A stretch of 35,117 bases of DNA from CAYZRY01 sp964481005 (GCA_964481005.1 CAYZRY010000012.1:1-35117); one strand, 5' to 3'. Positions 14,574 to 21,991 are shown, counted from the first letter of the stretch. Translations and numbers: made by a program. Notes: generated by a model from the sequence alone, not told the origin.

Positions 14574-16535
14574 TTATAACATAGTTTCGATTGATTTCGC
14601 AATTTTTTCACAGTCGAAACCAAATTTTTCGAGAACATCTTCCTTTTTACCACTAGCTCCGAATGAGTCGATAGTAAATAATTTGTTAGGATTATCGACA
14701 TATCTGTGCCAAGAATAACTAGATGATGCTTCGATGACGAAAGTTTTAGTTTTATCGATGATACTGTTTTTATATTTATCATCCATGCGTTCGAACGCTT
14801 CGATCGATGGCATTGAAACTAATCTAATCGAGTAACCTTTTTCAGTTAGACGCTGATGGACATTTTTAGCAAGATGTAATTCTTCACCAGTAGCTATAAT
14901 GATAGCATCAAGTGGAGTTGCTCCATCAATGGCGATATAGGCACCCTTTTCAACGTCTCCGACACTTGTTTCTTCGAGGACTGGCACTTTGTTACGACTG
15001 AGTGAAATGACCGAAGGACGGCGTTTTTTAAGGATTGCCTTGTAAGAACCTAGAACTTCGTTTAAATCAGCTGGTCTATATACATCTAAGTTTGGCGTAG
15101 CTCGCAGGCTGACAAGTTGTTCGATTGGTTGATGAGTTGGTCCATCCTCCCCTAGTGAAATTGAATCGTGGGTAAAGGCATAGATAACTGGCAAATTCAT
15201 CAAAGCGCTAAGTCTAATTGCTGGTTTAACATAGTCGCTGAAAGCTAGAAAAGTCGAAACAATCGGAGTAAATCCGTATGCTGCAAGTCCATTAGCGATA
15301 GCTCCCATAGCGTGCTCTCTAACACCGAAGTTAATGTTATTACCAGCTCTATTATTCTCATCAAAAGTACCATTTTCTTCGAATTTGACGAAAGTTGATG
15401 ATGATAGATCAGCAGATCCACCAATTAGGACAGGTATCTTTTTAGCGATAGCATTGATAACTTTTCCCGAAGAAACGCGAGTAGCTTCTTCAAGACTTGC
15501 TTCATAACCATCAAATTCACTGATATTTAACTCTTTTTCACTATGAATAAAATAATTTAATTCATTACGCTTTTTGATATCTAATTTTTCAAGGGCATGC
15601 TCCCATTTAGTATATAGTCCATCTGATAGAGCTTTACTACTTTCAATAAAGCTTTCAGTCGATTCGCCAGTAAAAGTAAATGGCAGGTCTCTAAGACCTA
15701 ATTTTTCTTTTATTTTACTAATATCTTCGCTAGGAAGTGGCACACCGTGAACTTTATGACTAGCTTCCATACTAGAATACTTACCAATGACAGTTTTAAT
15801 TTCAATAATTGTCGGTCTATCACTTGCTTTAGCTTTTTCGATAGCTTCATTGATAGCTTCGACATTTTCTCCATCACTTACTAGTAGATAGTTCCATTTC
15901 ATTGCCTCAAAACGCATTTTGACATCTTCGTTAAAACTATTTTTAAGCTCACCATCTAAAGTTATATCGTTAGAGTCGTATAAAACAATTAATTTACGTA
16001 GTTTTAGTCTCCCAGCAAGTGAGGCTGCTTCATAACTGATTCCCTCTTGAAGATCGCCATCTCCACACAAAGTATATATGTAATTATCAATTATATCTTT
16101 GCCATAAGTAGCTCGCAAATTGGCTTCAGCGATAGCTAGTCCAACACTACTTGCAAAGCCTTGTCCTAGAGGTCCTGTCGTCATATCGATAAAATCATGT
16201 TCATACTCTGGATGACCTGGAGTAATTGAACCTATCTGACGGAATTTCTTTAGATCTTCTAGTTTCATTAAATCAAGCATTGTTAGAGCAGCATAAAGAA
16301 GAGCTGAACCATGGCCTGCTGAAAGAACAAAACGATCACGATTTATCCAGTTAGGTTTTTCCCTATCAAAACGAAGATGATAAGCAAACAAACTATAGAC
16401 AATCGGGGCTGCCCCAAGAGCTATTCCCGAATGACCAGACGATGCTTGTGCTACTGTATCGATAGCTAATCCCCTTAAATTATCAATTACTTTTTTATCA
16501 CTAATATTATTAGTATCTTTTCTAAAATTTAACAT
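14574..16535 (-). CDS. tkt: Transketolase
   Basis: Thiamine-diphosphate enzyme of the non-oxidative pentose phosphate pathway, moving two-carbon units between sugar phosphates. The 653 residues are full length. The N-terminal domain has SGHSGIALGAAP and the cofactor motif GDG (158-160) through to Asn189. The central domain has INFGVREHAMGAIANGLAAYGF, SLGEDGPTHQPIEQL and the phosphate-binding TPNLDVYRPAD. The C-terminal domain is complete. GGTGAT precedes the ATG, and an extended -10 promoter is 16 bases upstream. Confidence 0.98.
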   Translation of the reverse strand: MLNFRKDTNNISDKKVIDNLRGLAIDTVAQASSGHSGIALGAAPIVYSLFAYHLRFDREKPNWINRDRFVLSAGHGSALLYAALTMLDLMKLEDLKKFRQIGSITPGHPEYEHDFIDMTTGPLGQGFASSVGLAIAEANLRATYGKDIIDNYIYTLCGDGDLQEGISYEAASLAGRLKLRKLIVLYDSNDITLDGELKNSFNEDVKMRFEAMKWNYLLVSDGENVEAINEAIEKAKASDRPTIIEIKTVIGKYSSMEASHKVHGVPLPSEDISKIKEKLGLRDLPFTFTGESTESFIESSKALSDGLYTKWEHALEKLDIKKRNELNYFIHSEKELNISEFDGYEASLEEATRVSSGKVINAIAKKIPVLIGGSADLSSSTFVKFEENGTFDENNRAGNNINFGVREHAMGAIANGLAAYGFTPIVSTFLAFSDYVKPAIRLSALMNLPVIYAFTHDSISLGEDGPTHQPIEQLVSLRATPNLDVYRPADLNEVLGSYKAILKKRRPSVISLSRNKVPVLEETSVGDVEKGAYIAIDGATPLDAIIIATGEELHLAKNVHQRLTEKGYSIRLVSMPSIEAFERMDDKYKNSIIDKTKTFVIEASSSYSWHRYVDNPNKLFTIDSFGASGKKEDVLEKFGFDCEKIAKSIETML

Positions 16536-16550
16536 TAAATCACCACTTCA

Positions 16551-16559
16551 ATTATAACA
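16551..16559 (-). promoter_or_regulatory. Extended -10 promoter of tkt
   Basis: Minus strand TGTTATAAT; no convincing -35. It lies directly after the hairpin that ends the phosphatase gene. Confidence 0.75.
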
Positions 16560-16567
16560 AAGCTCCT

Positions 16568-16593
16568 AAATAAAAGATATATTATCTTTATTT
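16568..16593 (-). terminator. Weak terminator of the Cof-type phosphatase gene
   Basis: Minus strand AAATAAAGATA pairs with TATCTTTTATTT with one bulge and a three-base loop. The T run is part of the 3' arm and is followed by AGGAG, so termination may be inefficient and read into tkt. Confidence 0.5.
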
Positions 16594-17400
16594 ACTAGAA
16601 GCCTCGATTATTCTCTCTAATATTTTAGCTACCCCATCATCTTCATTAGAACTAGTCAGTAAATCAGCTTTATCCTTAAGCGATGAGTAAGAGTTATCCA
16701 TTGCTACTTTAAGACCCACTTCCATAAACATTGAAACATCGTTGTAATGATCTCCAATCGCAATACTTTGAGCTTTATCTATTTTTAGATATTCTAGTAG
16801 TTTGACAATTCCATTTCCTTTGTTACTCCCTACTTTATTTAAATCATAACCATATCCATAGGGATTGTATCTATTAAGCAGTAAATCGATAGATTTATAG
16901 TTAATGACGAAATTATTCTGTTTATCCAGAAGTTCTTCAAGTTCATTAGCTTTATCAAAATCAGTAGCACTGATAATGACCTGATAGACCTTTTCCTTAA
17001 AGTTTTCTATATCAAAAGTATTTTCAATATCAAGGTGTTTACTATATCGATTGCGATAACGTTTTTCAAAACAGTTGACGATCACTCCCAGCTTATTTTC
17101 CTGGGCATAGTTAACTAGTTTTTTAAGATCATTTTCATCAATCGGATTTTCATATATTATTTCTTTAGTTTTATAATTATAAACCAGTGAACCATTATCA
17201 GAAATGATATAATCAGACGCTTCTATCTGCTTAGTTTTATCTAAAATAAAGGCACTGTAACGTCCAGAACATAGCACTACTTTATGACCAAGACGCGTAA
17301 AAGAAGCAATTACTTGTCGATTGTAATCACTTATCGATTTATCTTCTTTAAGAAGTGTCCCATCTAAATCTATAAAAGCTATTAACTTCTTTTCTACCAT
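16588..17400 (-). CDS. Cof-type HAD-family phosphatase
   Basis: Haloacid dehalogenase superfamily, Cof/IIB subfamily, which dephosphorylates small sugar or nucleotide phosphates; the substrate cannot be read from sequence. The 270 residues show motif I DLDGTLL (Asp11 nucleophile, Asp13), motif II CSGR, the Lys of motif III near GSNKGNGIVKLLEYL, and motif IV GDHYNDVSMF. The cap domain lies between motifs II and III. A TTGATA-17-TATAAT promoter ends only six bases before the ATG, and no Shine-Dalgarno is present. The transcript should therefore begin at or next to the start codon (leaderless). Confidence 0.93.
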   Translation of the reverse strand: MVEKKLIAFIDLDGTLLKEDKSISDYNRQVIASFTRLGHKVVLCSGRYSAFILDKTKQIEASDYIISDNGSLVYNYKTKEIIYENPIDENDLKKLVNYAQENKLGVIVNCFEKRYRNRYSKHLDIENTFDIENFKEKVYQVIISATDFDKANELEELLDKQNNFVINYKSIDLLLNRYNPYGYGYDLNKVGSNKGNGIVKLLEYLKIDKAQSIAIGDHYNDVSMFMEVGLKVAMDNSYSSLKDKADLLTSSNEDDGVAKILERIIEASSK

Positions 17401-17406
17401 GAGTAA

Positions 17407-17435
17407 ATTATAGCATTATCTATTTCTTATATCAA
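17407..17435 (-). promoter_or_regulatory. Promoter of the Cof-type phosphatase gene
   Basis: Minus strand TTGATA (17430-17435), 17 bases, TATAAT (17407-17412), extended -10 TGC. Six bases separate the -10 from the ATG. Confidence 0.88.
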
Positions 17436-17458
17436 ACACAAAAAATGATAAAAATAAC

Positions 17459-17487
17459 TTGAAACTAGCTTTTTAATATGATATTAT
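17459..17487 (+). promoter_or_regulatory. Promoter of the tRNA pair
   Basis: TTGAAA (17459-17464), 17 bases, TATTAT (17482-17487) with TGA before the -10, ending 11 bases before the first tRNA. It is divergent from the phosphatase promoter. Confidence 0.87.
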
Positions 17488-17498
17488 TAAAAAGCGAT

Positions 17499-17575
17499 GG
17501 ACCTTTAGCTCAGTTGGTTAGAGCATCCGGCTCATAACCGGCAGGTCATAGGTTCGAGCCCTATAAGGTCCACCA
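17499..17575 (+). tRNA. tRNA with CAU anticodon, probably Ile2 (lysidine-modified)
   Basis: Full cloverleaf of 77 bases with encoded CCA. The acceptor is GGACCTT/AAGGTCC and the anticodon loop CTCATAA. CAU could be Met or Ile2. The C4-G69 and C5-G68 pairs are known recognition elements of the lysidine synthetase TilS, and the overall sequence resembles the B. subtilis Ile2 tRNA as I remember it. Position 27-43 is a T-C mismatch. Confidence 0.9.
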
Positions 17576-17585
17576 ATTATTAAAT

Positions 17586-17670
17586 GCGGGTGTGGCGGAA
17601 CTGGCAGACGCGCTAGACTTAGGATCTAGTGCCGTAAGGCTTGCAGGTTCAACTCCTGTCACCCGCACCA
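17586..17670 (+). tRNA. tRNA-Leu (UAG)
   Basis: 85 bases including encoded CCA. The acceptor is GCGGGTG/CACCCGC, the anticodon stem CTAGA/TCTAG with loop CTTAGGA (anticodon TAG), and there is a long variable arm (TGCCGTAAGGCTT), as in class II tRNAs. It starts ten bases after the first tRNA, so both come from one transcript. Confidence 0.97.
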
Positions 17671-17681
17671 TTTGATATACT

Positions 17682-17698
17682 GTTCGAATTATTCGAAC
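17682..17698 (+). repeat. Perfect inverted repeat after the tRNA pair
   Basis: GTTCGAA, TTA, TTCGAAC: a seven-base-pair hairpin with no T run, 12 bases past tRNA-Leu and followed by the true terminator. It may be a 3' processing or stability element. Confidence 0.5.
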
Positions 17699-17707
17699 TT
17701 TATATAT

Positions 17708-17743
17708 AAAAAGAATCAATCATTTATGATCGATTCTTTTTTT
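17708..17743. terminator. Bidirectional terminator, tRNAs versus small membrane gene
   Basis: AAAAAGAATC-A-ATCA, loop TTTA, TGAT-C-GATTCTTTTT plus further T. The A and T arms make it work on both strands, ending the tRNA transcript and the convergent gene, whose stop lies at its edge. Confidence 0.88.
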
Positions 17744-18098
17744 AGTTAAATATTCTAAAGCAATCAGCTATTTTATTAATAAATATAGTCATGGTGACAA
17801 TGTTAGTTAGAATTGCCAAAACACTAAACGATACTTTAACTACTACTTCTTTCTTTGACTTTATTGCTAGTACTATATAAATTATTGCAAAGACATATAG
17901 CAAGATAGTATCTATCCAAAGAATTGAACTATTAATATACTTAATTATGAATTCATTGATGCTTTCAATGTTTAAGTTTTGATAAATATGGTATGTGGTA
18001 TTAAATAATAAAACAACAAAACTTATAAAAGTTAAAACAATTAAAGTGTTTCTAACAATTATCTCCCAATTTATATTTTTATTCTTATTCTTAGCCAT
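17742..18098 (-). CDS. Small three-helix membrane protein, unknown
   Basis: A 118-residue protein that I cannot assign to a family. A basic start (MAKNKNKNINWEIIVRN) precedes three hydrophobic segments at about residues 14-36, 58-80 and 86-108, separated by short loops with a Lys-rich turn (KSKKEVVVK). It is probably an integral membrane protein with a cytosolic N terminus. AAAGGG lies upstream of the ATG at some distance. It is convergent with the tRNA genes and shares their terminator. Nothing nearby points to a function. Confidence 0.65.
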   Translation of the reverse strand: MAKNKNKNINWEIIVRNTLIVLTFISFVVLLFNTTYHIYQNLNIESINEFIIKYINSSILWIDTILLYVFAIIYIVLAIKSKKEVVVKVSFSVLAILTNIVTMTIFINKIADCFRIFN

Positions 18099-18169
18099 AT
18101 TTTACGCCTACCCTTTCTATATTAAGTATATATGCTTTCTATCATAATAGCCAGCTATAATAATATTAC

Positions 18170-18197
18170 TTGTCATATAAAGCGGTTATGATATAAT
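18170..18197 (+). promoter_or_regulatory. Promoter of the acidic 150-residue gene
   Basis: TTGTCA (18170-18175), 16 bases, TATAAT (18192-18197), extended -10 TGA. Confidence 0.85.
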
Positions 18198-18217
18198 ATT
18201 CGCCAAAGGAGTTTATT

Positions 18218-18670
18218 ATGGAAATTAAAGATGAATTATTCAAATCTATTAATGGCTTTGTAAATGATAAGTTAAATACTAAAACAGTTAGAGATTTAAA
18301 AAGAGAAATTTTACTTTCACCAAGTCTCATGCTTAATCATGAATATGATGGTTTAACATTAATGGAATTTTTATCGATATATAAAATCTCAAAACTTAAA
18401 GAGCAAGAACTGATAAGTGACGAAGAAGCTGATAATTTAGAGAGTTTAATTTTACTTAGAAATGAACTTAATGATGAACTTGAAGAGACATTTTATAAGC
18501 AAGATATGAATGAAGAAGATAACGATAAATATGAAGAACTTAGAGAATTATCATATTTTGTCGATGACAATCTTTTTATGTCATTAGTTGATTATCAGAA
18601 CTTTGATTTAAGTTGTGCTATTAATACGGATTCAGCAGCTATCAAAGAAAAGAAATTAATTAAGTATTAA
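18218..18670 (+). CDS. Acidic helical protein of unknown function
   Basis: 150 residues, rich in Glu, Asp, Leu and Lys, predicted mostly helical. It has no membrane segment, signal peptide or recognised motif. There is a strongly acidic middle (ELEETFYKQDMNEEDNDKYE) and a single Cys. The ATG has AAAGGAG six bases upstream, the promoter is convincing, and a perfect terminator follows the stop, so it is a real single-gene unit. It is likely a cytosolic protein. I cannot name a function. Confidence 0.75.
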   Translation: MEIKDELFKSINGFVNDKLNTKTVRDLKREILLSPSLMLNHEYDGLTLMEFLSIYKISKLKEQELISDEEADNLESLILLRNELNDELEETFYKQDMNEEDNDKYEELRELSYFVDDNLFMSLVDYQNFDLSCAINTDSAAIKEKKLIKY

Positions 18671-18679
18671 AAATATTTA

Positions 18680-18702
18680 CTCTAGGTATCCTAGAGTTTT
18701 TT
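18680..18702 (+). terminator. Terminator of the acidic-protein gene
   Basis: CTCTAGG, loop TAT, CCTAGAG followed by six T. Confidence 0.93.
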
Positions 18703-18703
18703 G

Positions 18704-18731
18704 TTGTAAAAGAATAATTAAGAAGTATAAT
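18704..18731 (+). promoter_or_regulatory. Promoter of the small two-helix membrane gene
   Basis: TTGTAA (18704-18709), 16 bases, TATAAT (18726-18731). The -35 begins almost at the end of the previous terminator T run. Confidence 0.7.
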
Positions 18732-18749
18732 ATAATTAAGGAGGATATG

Positions 18750-19088
18750 ATGGATTTATTTGGAAAAGATAAAGAGTTAGTTTTAAAGCTAATCAATGCT
18801 GTACTGATCATTTGGTTTATTGCTGCTATTATTATTTCATTTAATCTACTGCTAAATATCACGGTTAGAGAGCGTCCTATGGACTTTGCTGAATACAGAC
18901 AGACTTTCTGTGATGGTAGAAAATTTGAAGCAATGGAACCAAATTGTGACAGTATGTATAGAACTCATCGTCGCGATAGAGATAATAATAGACAGTATGA
19001 GATTAAGTCTTTTGCAGTCGGATTATTCAATGTCGTCATCGTTGGAGCTACAATATACGTATTAAATCGTAAAAAGAATAAAAAGTAA
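18750..19088 (+). CDS. Small two-helix membrane protein, unknown
   Basis: 112 residues with membrane helices at about 11-36 (LVLKLINAVLIIWFIAAIIIS) and 87-105 (FAVGLFNVVIVGATIYVL). They flank a 50-residue polar loop containing two Cys and a highly charged run (RTHRRDRDNNRQ). If both ends face the cytosol, the loop is extracellular and the Cys could pair. The second of two tandem ATGs is preferred because AAGGAGG is five bases from it but only two from the first. The stop is inside the terminator. No family recognised. Confidence 0.68.
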   Translation: MDLFGKDKELVLKLINAVLIIWFIAAIIISFNLLLNITVRERPMDFAEYRQTFCDGRKFEAMEPNCDSMYRTHRRDRDNNRQYEIKSFAVGLFNVVIVGATIYVLNRKKNKK

Positions 19089-19104
19089 GTAATTACTTTT
19101 TTTT
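19081..19104 (+). terminator. Terminator of the two-helix membrane gene
   Basis: AAAAGTAA, loop GTAA, TTACTTTT followed by further T. The stop codon is in the 5' arm. Confidence 0.88.
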
Positions 19105-19118
19105 CTTTCTTTGTTTCA

Positions 19119-19127
19119 TGCTATAAT
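19119..19127 (+). promoter_or_regulatory. Extended -10 promoter of rnhC
   Basis: TGCTATAAT, with no clear -35, 17 bases before the start codon. Confidence 0.75.
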
Positions 19128-19143
19128 TATTCTAGGTGATAAA

Positions 19144-20052
19144 ATGAATGTCGTAATAAAAGTAAGTGATCAAACTAAAGAAAAAATGATTGAATACTAC
19201 AAAGAGCTAAAGAAAGATAAAGAGATACCCTATACTATTTTTCAGGCTCAAGATGGTGATACCACAGTAACTATGTATACTTCGGGTAAAGTTATGTTTC
19301 AGGGAGTATCTAGTGATGTCGATGCTAATATGTGGCGCGAGATAGATGGTCAGAAAAGTGAAGAAGAAACTAAAAAAGACATTCGTGATGAAAAGTTAGC
19401 TAATGAATCGTCAGTAGGTTCTGATGAAGTTGGAACTGGTGATTACTTTGGACCTATTGTCGTAAGTAGTGCTTATGTACAAAAAGAGGATATCCCCTAC
19501 TTGCTCAGTTTGGGAATTAGAGATTCTAAAAAGATCGATGATGAAAAAATTAAAGAGATAGCGCCAAAGATTATTAAGAAAGTTAAGTATCGTAGTTTAG
19601 TTATCGGTAATGTTCAGTACAATCAGTTACAGCAGCAAAACAATATGAATAAGTTAAAGGCTGTTTTACATAATAAAGTTTTATGGTCACTTATTCATGA
19701 AGAAAAGCTTGATGTTAAACTGATCGTGGTAGATGAGTTTGCGAGAGAAGAGCGATATTATTCATATATTGAAGAAAGTCCTAATATTCAAAAAGATATT
19801 ACCTTTATGACTAAAGCTGAAGATAAAAATATGGCCGTAGCTTGTGCTTCGATTATCAGTAGATATTTATTCCTAAGAGAGTTTGATAAGCTGTCAGATG
19901 AGCTTAAAATACCTCTTCCTAAGGGAGCTGGACCTGCTGTTGATTCAATTGGTAAAGAAATAGTTGAAAAATATGGCAAAGAAAAGTTAAAAGAAGTAGC
20001 TAAATACAACTTTAATAATACTTCTAGAATAATTGGAAATATAATCATGTAA
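19144..20052 (+). CDS. rnhC: Ribonuclease HIII
   Basis: Cuts the RNA strand of RNA-DNA hybrids and helps replication past R-loops. 302 residues. The N-terminal TBP-like substrate-binding domain (about 1-75) marks RNase HIII as distinct from HII. The catalytic domain has SVGSDEVGTGDYFGP (Asp94, Glu95), IRDSKKI, VVDEFA and AEDKNMAVACASIISR. ATG 19144 has TAGGTGAT just upstream. An upstream in-frame ATG would place the start inside the promoter and was rejected. RNase HII is also present about 12 kb away, a common pairing in Firmicutes. Confidence 0.97.
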   Translation: MNVVIKVSDQTKEKMIEYYKELKKDKEIPYTIFQAQDGDTTVTMYTSGKVMFQGVSSDVDANMWREIDGQKSEEETKKDIRDEKLANESSVGSDEVGTGDYFGPIVVSSAYVQKEDIPYLLSLGIRDSKKIDDEKIKEIAPKIIKKVKYRSLVIGNVQYNQLQQQNNMNKLKAVLHNKVLWSLIHEEKLDVKLIVVDEFAREERYYSYIEESPNIQKDITFMTKAEDKNMAVACASIISRYLFLREFDKLSDELKIPLPKGAGPAVDSIGKEIVEKYGKEKLKEVAKYNFNNTSRIIGNIIM

Positions 20053-20075
20053 AAAGACAAGAAACTTGTCTTTTT
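20051..20075. terminator. Bidirectional terminator shared by rnhC and the prepilin-like gene
   Basis: AAAAAGACAAG, loop AAA, CTTGTCTTTTT. The stop codons of both convergent genes overlap its two ends. Confidence 0.92.
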
Positions 20076-21112
20076 TAATTTATTACATATGGGTTAGCAA
20101 GTGAGCCTACGCCCCCGACTTTAATACTTGCATCACTCATGTAGACAACTGGTCTAACCTGAAGATTGACATTACTTTTAACAACGGCCGTCATCGCTGT
20201 TGTACTGACGCTATAAGCTTGTGTTTCAAGTATCGATCTTGTCGGCGAAGCTATTCCGTTTATTAACCATGTACCAGTAGTTGTTACCATCCAGTTATTA
20301 CCAAGGCATCCAGCGTTAGTCAAAGCCATCGCTGTTGTATCATTTATGACGCAGGTTGTATTGGTGGTTGCTAGGACAACATCACTGATAGTTGGAAGTC
20401 CTACTTTATGAATCGAAGTACTAGTTTTTTCACGAGTATAGTATCCATTAGTTCCATAAAAGGAAGAACCAGCATAGATATTACCAATATTCCATGAACG
20501 ATCTTTAATCTTGGTCGTATCAGTCAAAGTATTTAAAAACTCTTTATTTAAATAGTTATATACAACTGATCCAGTCCATAGATTTTCGATACTAGCAGTA
20601 TCACTCTTATCTAAAGTAACATCCCAGTATAATGGATTAGGTGCACTATTTTGATTATTGAAGATAATCTTCATTGTTCCATTTGATTCAAAGTAAATAA
20701 TTCTTCCAAGTTTTCCTTCAAAATTGATATGGTTATTAGGATTTAATCCCTGAAAGACATATAGATCTTTATCTTCGACTCTAATCATTTTAACTATATT
20801 AGTAGCTAAAAGCTCATTACTTAACTGGGCCGAAGTTTTACCACTAATGGTGGTAACAGTATCTTTTACTCCAATACAAGCATTATAGTTAGCTTGCTCT
20901 ATCTTACAGTCATTACTATCGAGATAACAGCTATTCATTAAAATCTGTCTATTAGCACATTTATCTAAGTTCTCTGAAAGAGCATAACTAAGTTCAGCAC
21001 TAGAAGTATGATTACTGCGCATAATACTTAAAATTGAAGCTAAAATTATGATAGTTATTGCTAGAATACCATATAACATCGAAGATATAGCAAAACCCTT
21101 ATTATTTATCAT
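20075..21112 (-). CDS. Prepilin-like cell-surface protein
   Basis: 345 residues, probably exported and surface-attached. The N terminus is INNKGF followed by a hydrophobic helix (about residues 8-29, ISSMLYGILAITIIILASIL). This is the layout of a class III (type IV pilin-like) signal cut between Gly and Phe, but Ser stands where pilins have Glu5. A Cys-rich segment follows (four Cys between about 50 and 78), then a Thr/Asn/Gly-rich ectodomain. The end is LQVRPVVYMSDASIKVGG...ANPYVIN, a C terminus I associate with surface proteins of gut Firmicutes. ATG 21112 fits the AGGTGAT site better than the GTG one codon upstream. No pilus machinery genes are adjacent. Function unknown. Confidence 0.7.
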   Translation of the reverse strand: MINNKGFAISSMLYGILAITIIILASILSIMRSNHTSSAELSYALSENLDKCANRQILMNSCYLDSNDCKIEQANYNACIGVKDTVTTISGKTSAQLSNELLATNIVKMIRVEDKDLYVFQGLNPNNHINFEGKLGRIIYFESNGTMKIIFNNQNSAPNPLYWDVTLDKSDTASIENLWTGSVVYNYLNKEFLNTLTDTTKIKDRSWNIGNIYAGSSFYGTNGYYTREKTSTSIHKVGLPTISDVVLATTNTTCVINDTTAMALTNAGCLGNNWMVTTTGTWLINGIASPTRSILETQAYSVSTTAMTAVVKSNVNLQVRPVVYMSDASIKVGGVGSLANPYVIN

Positions 21113-21133
21113 CACATATCACCTACTATAGAA

Positions 21134-21139
21134 ATTATA
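21134..21139 (-). promoter_or_regulatory. -10 box of the prepilin-like gene
   Basis: Minus strand TATAAT just after the rsmD terminator T run; no clear -35 or TGn. Confidence 0.55.
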
Positions 21140-21143
21140 TAAT

Positions 21144-21170
21144 AAAAAAAAAGATATTACTATCTTTTTT
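21144..21170 (-). terminator. Terminator of ylbF-rsmD
   Basis: Minus strand AAAAAAGATA, loop GTAA, TATCTTTTTT plus further T; the rsmD stop overlaps the 5' arm. Confidence 0.88.
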
Positions 21171-21699
21171 CATATATAAGTATCTTTTTGTCACCATAGT
21201 TTCTATCTTTAATTAAAGTATATGGGGTATCTATTACTGGATGATAATTTTTAGCTATTTCACAAACGATAACAGAGCCTGCTTTAGTAATATTGTCTAT
21301 TTGAGAAAATATCTTTTCGATTACTTTCATATCATAAGGGGGATCGAGAAAAATAATATCAAAGATAAAGTTATTTTCCTGATAGTATTTAAGAGCTTTA
21401 AAAAAATCGTAATTAGTTACATTTAAATTATTTATTTTAAGAGTTTGCAGATTATCTTTTATTATTCTAACTGCTTTAGGATTGATATCGTTAAAGTAAA
21501 CTTTAGAAGCTCCATTACTTAAGGATTCGATACCAAGACTGCCAGTACCAGCAAAAAGATCAAGACAAATACTTTCATCAATAAAGGGATCTAACATCGC
21601 TAAAAGAGACTCTCTTACTCTAGCCATCGTCGCCCTTGTTCCATCTAGTTCAAAGCCCTTTAATTCAAGACCCTTATATTTACCACTTATGACACGCAT
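21160..21699 (-). CDS. rsmD: 16S rRNA (guanine-966-N2) methyltransferase RsmD
   Basis: Methylates 16S rRNA in the 30S head using S-adenosylmethionine. 179 residues, normal for the family: RVISGKYKGLEL at the N terminus, the cofactor motif LDLFAGTGSLGIE at about 46-58 and the catalytic LDPPYD (DPPY 119-122). ATG 21697-21699 has AAGGAA eight bases upstream. A TTG seven codons earlier has no such site and lies inside the previous gene. It overlaps the ylbF-like gene by 20 bases. B. subtilis has the same neighbours (ylbF, ylbG, ylbH), supporting the call. Confidence 0.95.
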   Translation of the reverse strand: MRVISGKYKGLELKGFELDGTRATMARVRESLLAMLDPFIDESICLDLFAGTGSLGIESLSNGASKVYFNDINPKAVRIIKDNLQTLKINNLNVTNYDFFKALKYYQENNFIFDIIFLDPPYDMKVIEKIFSQIDNITKAGSVIVCEIAKNYHPVIDTPYTLIKDRNYGDKKILIYEKR

Positions 21700-21967
21700 A
21701 ACTGTTTCCTTCCCTAGCAAAATCTTTGATTAACTGATTTATTTTTAAACTTAAAAAATATAATTTATTTTCAAGTTCTTTATATTCAATATAACGTTTA
21801 TCAGTAAGTATTTTTCTTTTAGTCTCAAGATCATCAGGATTAGTTTTAACTTTAGCAATCATAGCTAAAAGATCTTCATCATTTAGAAGATCACTTTTTA
21901 ATTCGATAAATCTATTTACTTCTTTATCATTATTAAGTTCATCTATAAATATATTTAATTTATCCAT
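21680..21967 (-). CDS. YlbF/YmcA-family protein
   Basis: 95-residue helical protein resembling the YlbF/YmcA (DUF964) family, which in B. subtilis forms the Y-complex affecting RNase Y, competence and sporulation. Visible features are an acidic/basic helical composition, a pattern VNRFIELKSDLLNDEDLLAMIAK, and IEYKELENKLYFLSLKINQLI. The assignment rests partly on position next to rsmD, as in B. subtilis, so the exact paralogue (YlbF, YmcA or YheA type) is open. AGAGG precedes the ATG and a -10 is visible. It overlaps rsmD. Confidence 0.78.
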   Translation of the reverse strand: MDKLNIFIDELNNDKEVNRFIELKSDLLNDEDLLAMIAKVKTNPDDLETKRKILTDKRYIEYKELENKLYFLSLKINQLIKDFAREGNSYACHKW

Positions 21968-21981
21968 AAGACCTCTTTAAA

Positions 21982-21987
21982 ATTATA
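21982..21987 (-). promoter_or_regulatory. -10 box of ylbF-rsmD
   Basis: Minus strand TATAAT five bases beyond the parC terminator T run. Confidence 0.6.
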
Positions 21988-21991
21988 CTAT

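Noticed and set aside
14549..14782. Short frame overlapping the end of tkt
   Set aside because: It is an alternative frame inside the well-conserved transketolase C terminus, with no family match or start signals.
17499..17575. Calling the CAU tRNA initiator or elongator Met
   Set aside because: The first acceptor pair is G1-C72, unlike an initiator, and C4-G69/C5-G68 favour Ile2. Met remains a lower-probability alternative.
18120..18217. Riboswitch or T-box in the divergent gap
   Set aside because: The leaders on both sides are short, and I see no conserved T-box, purine, SAM or other riboswitch core.
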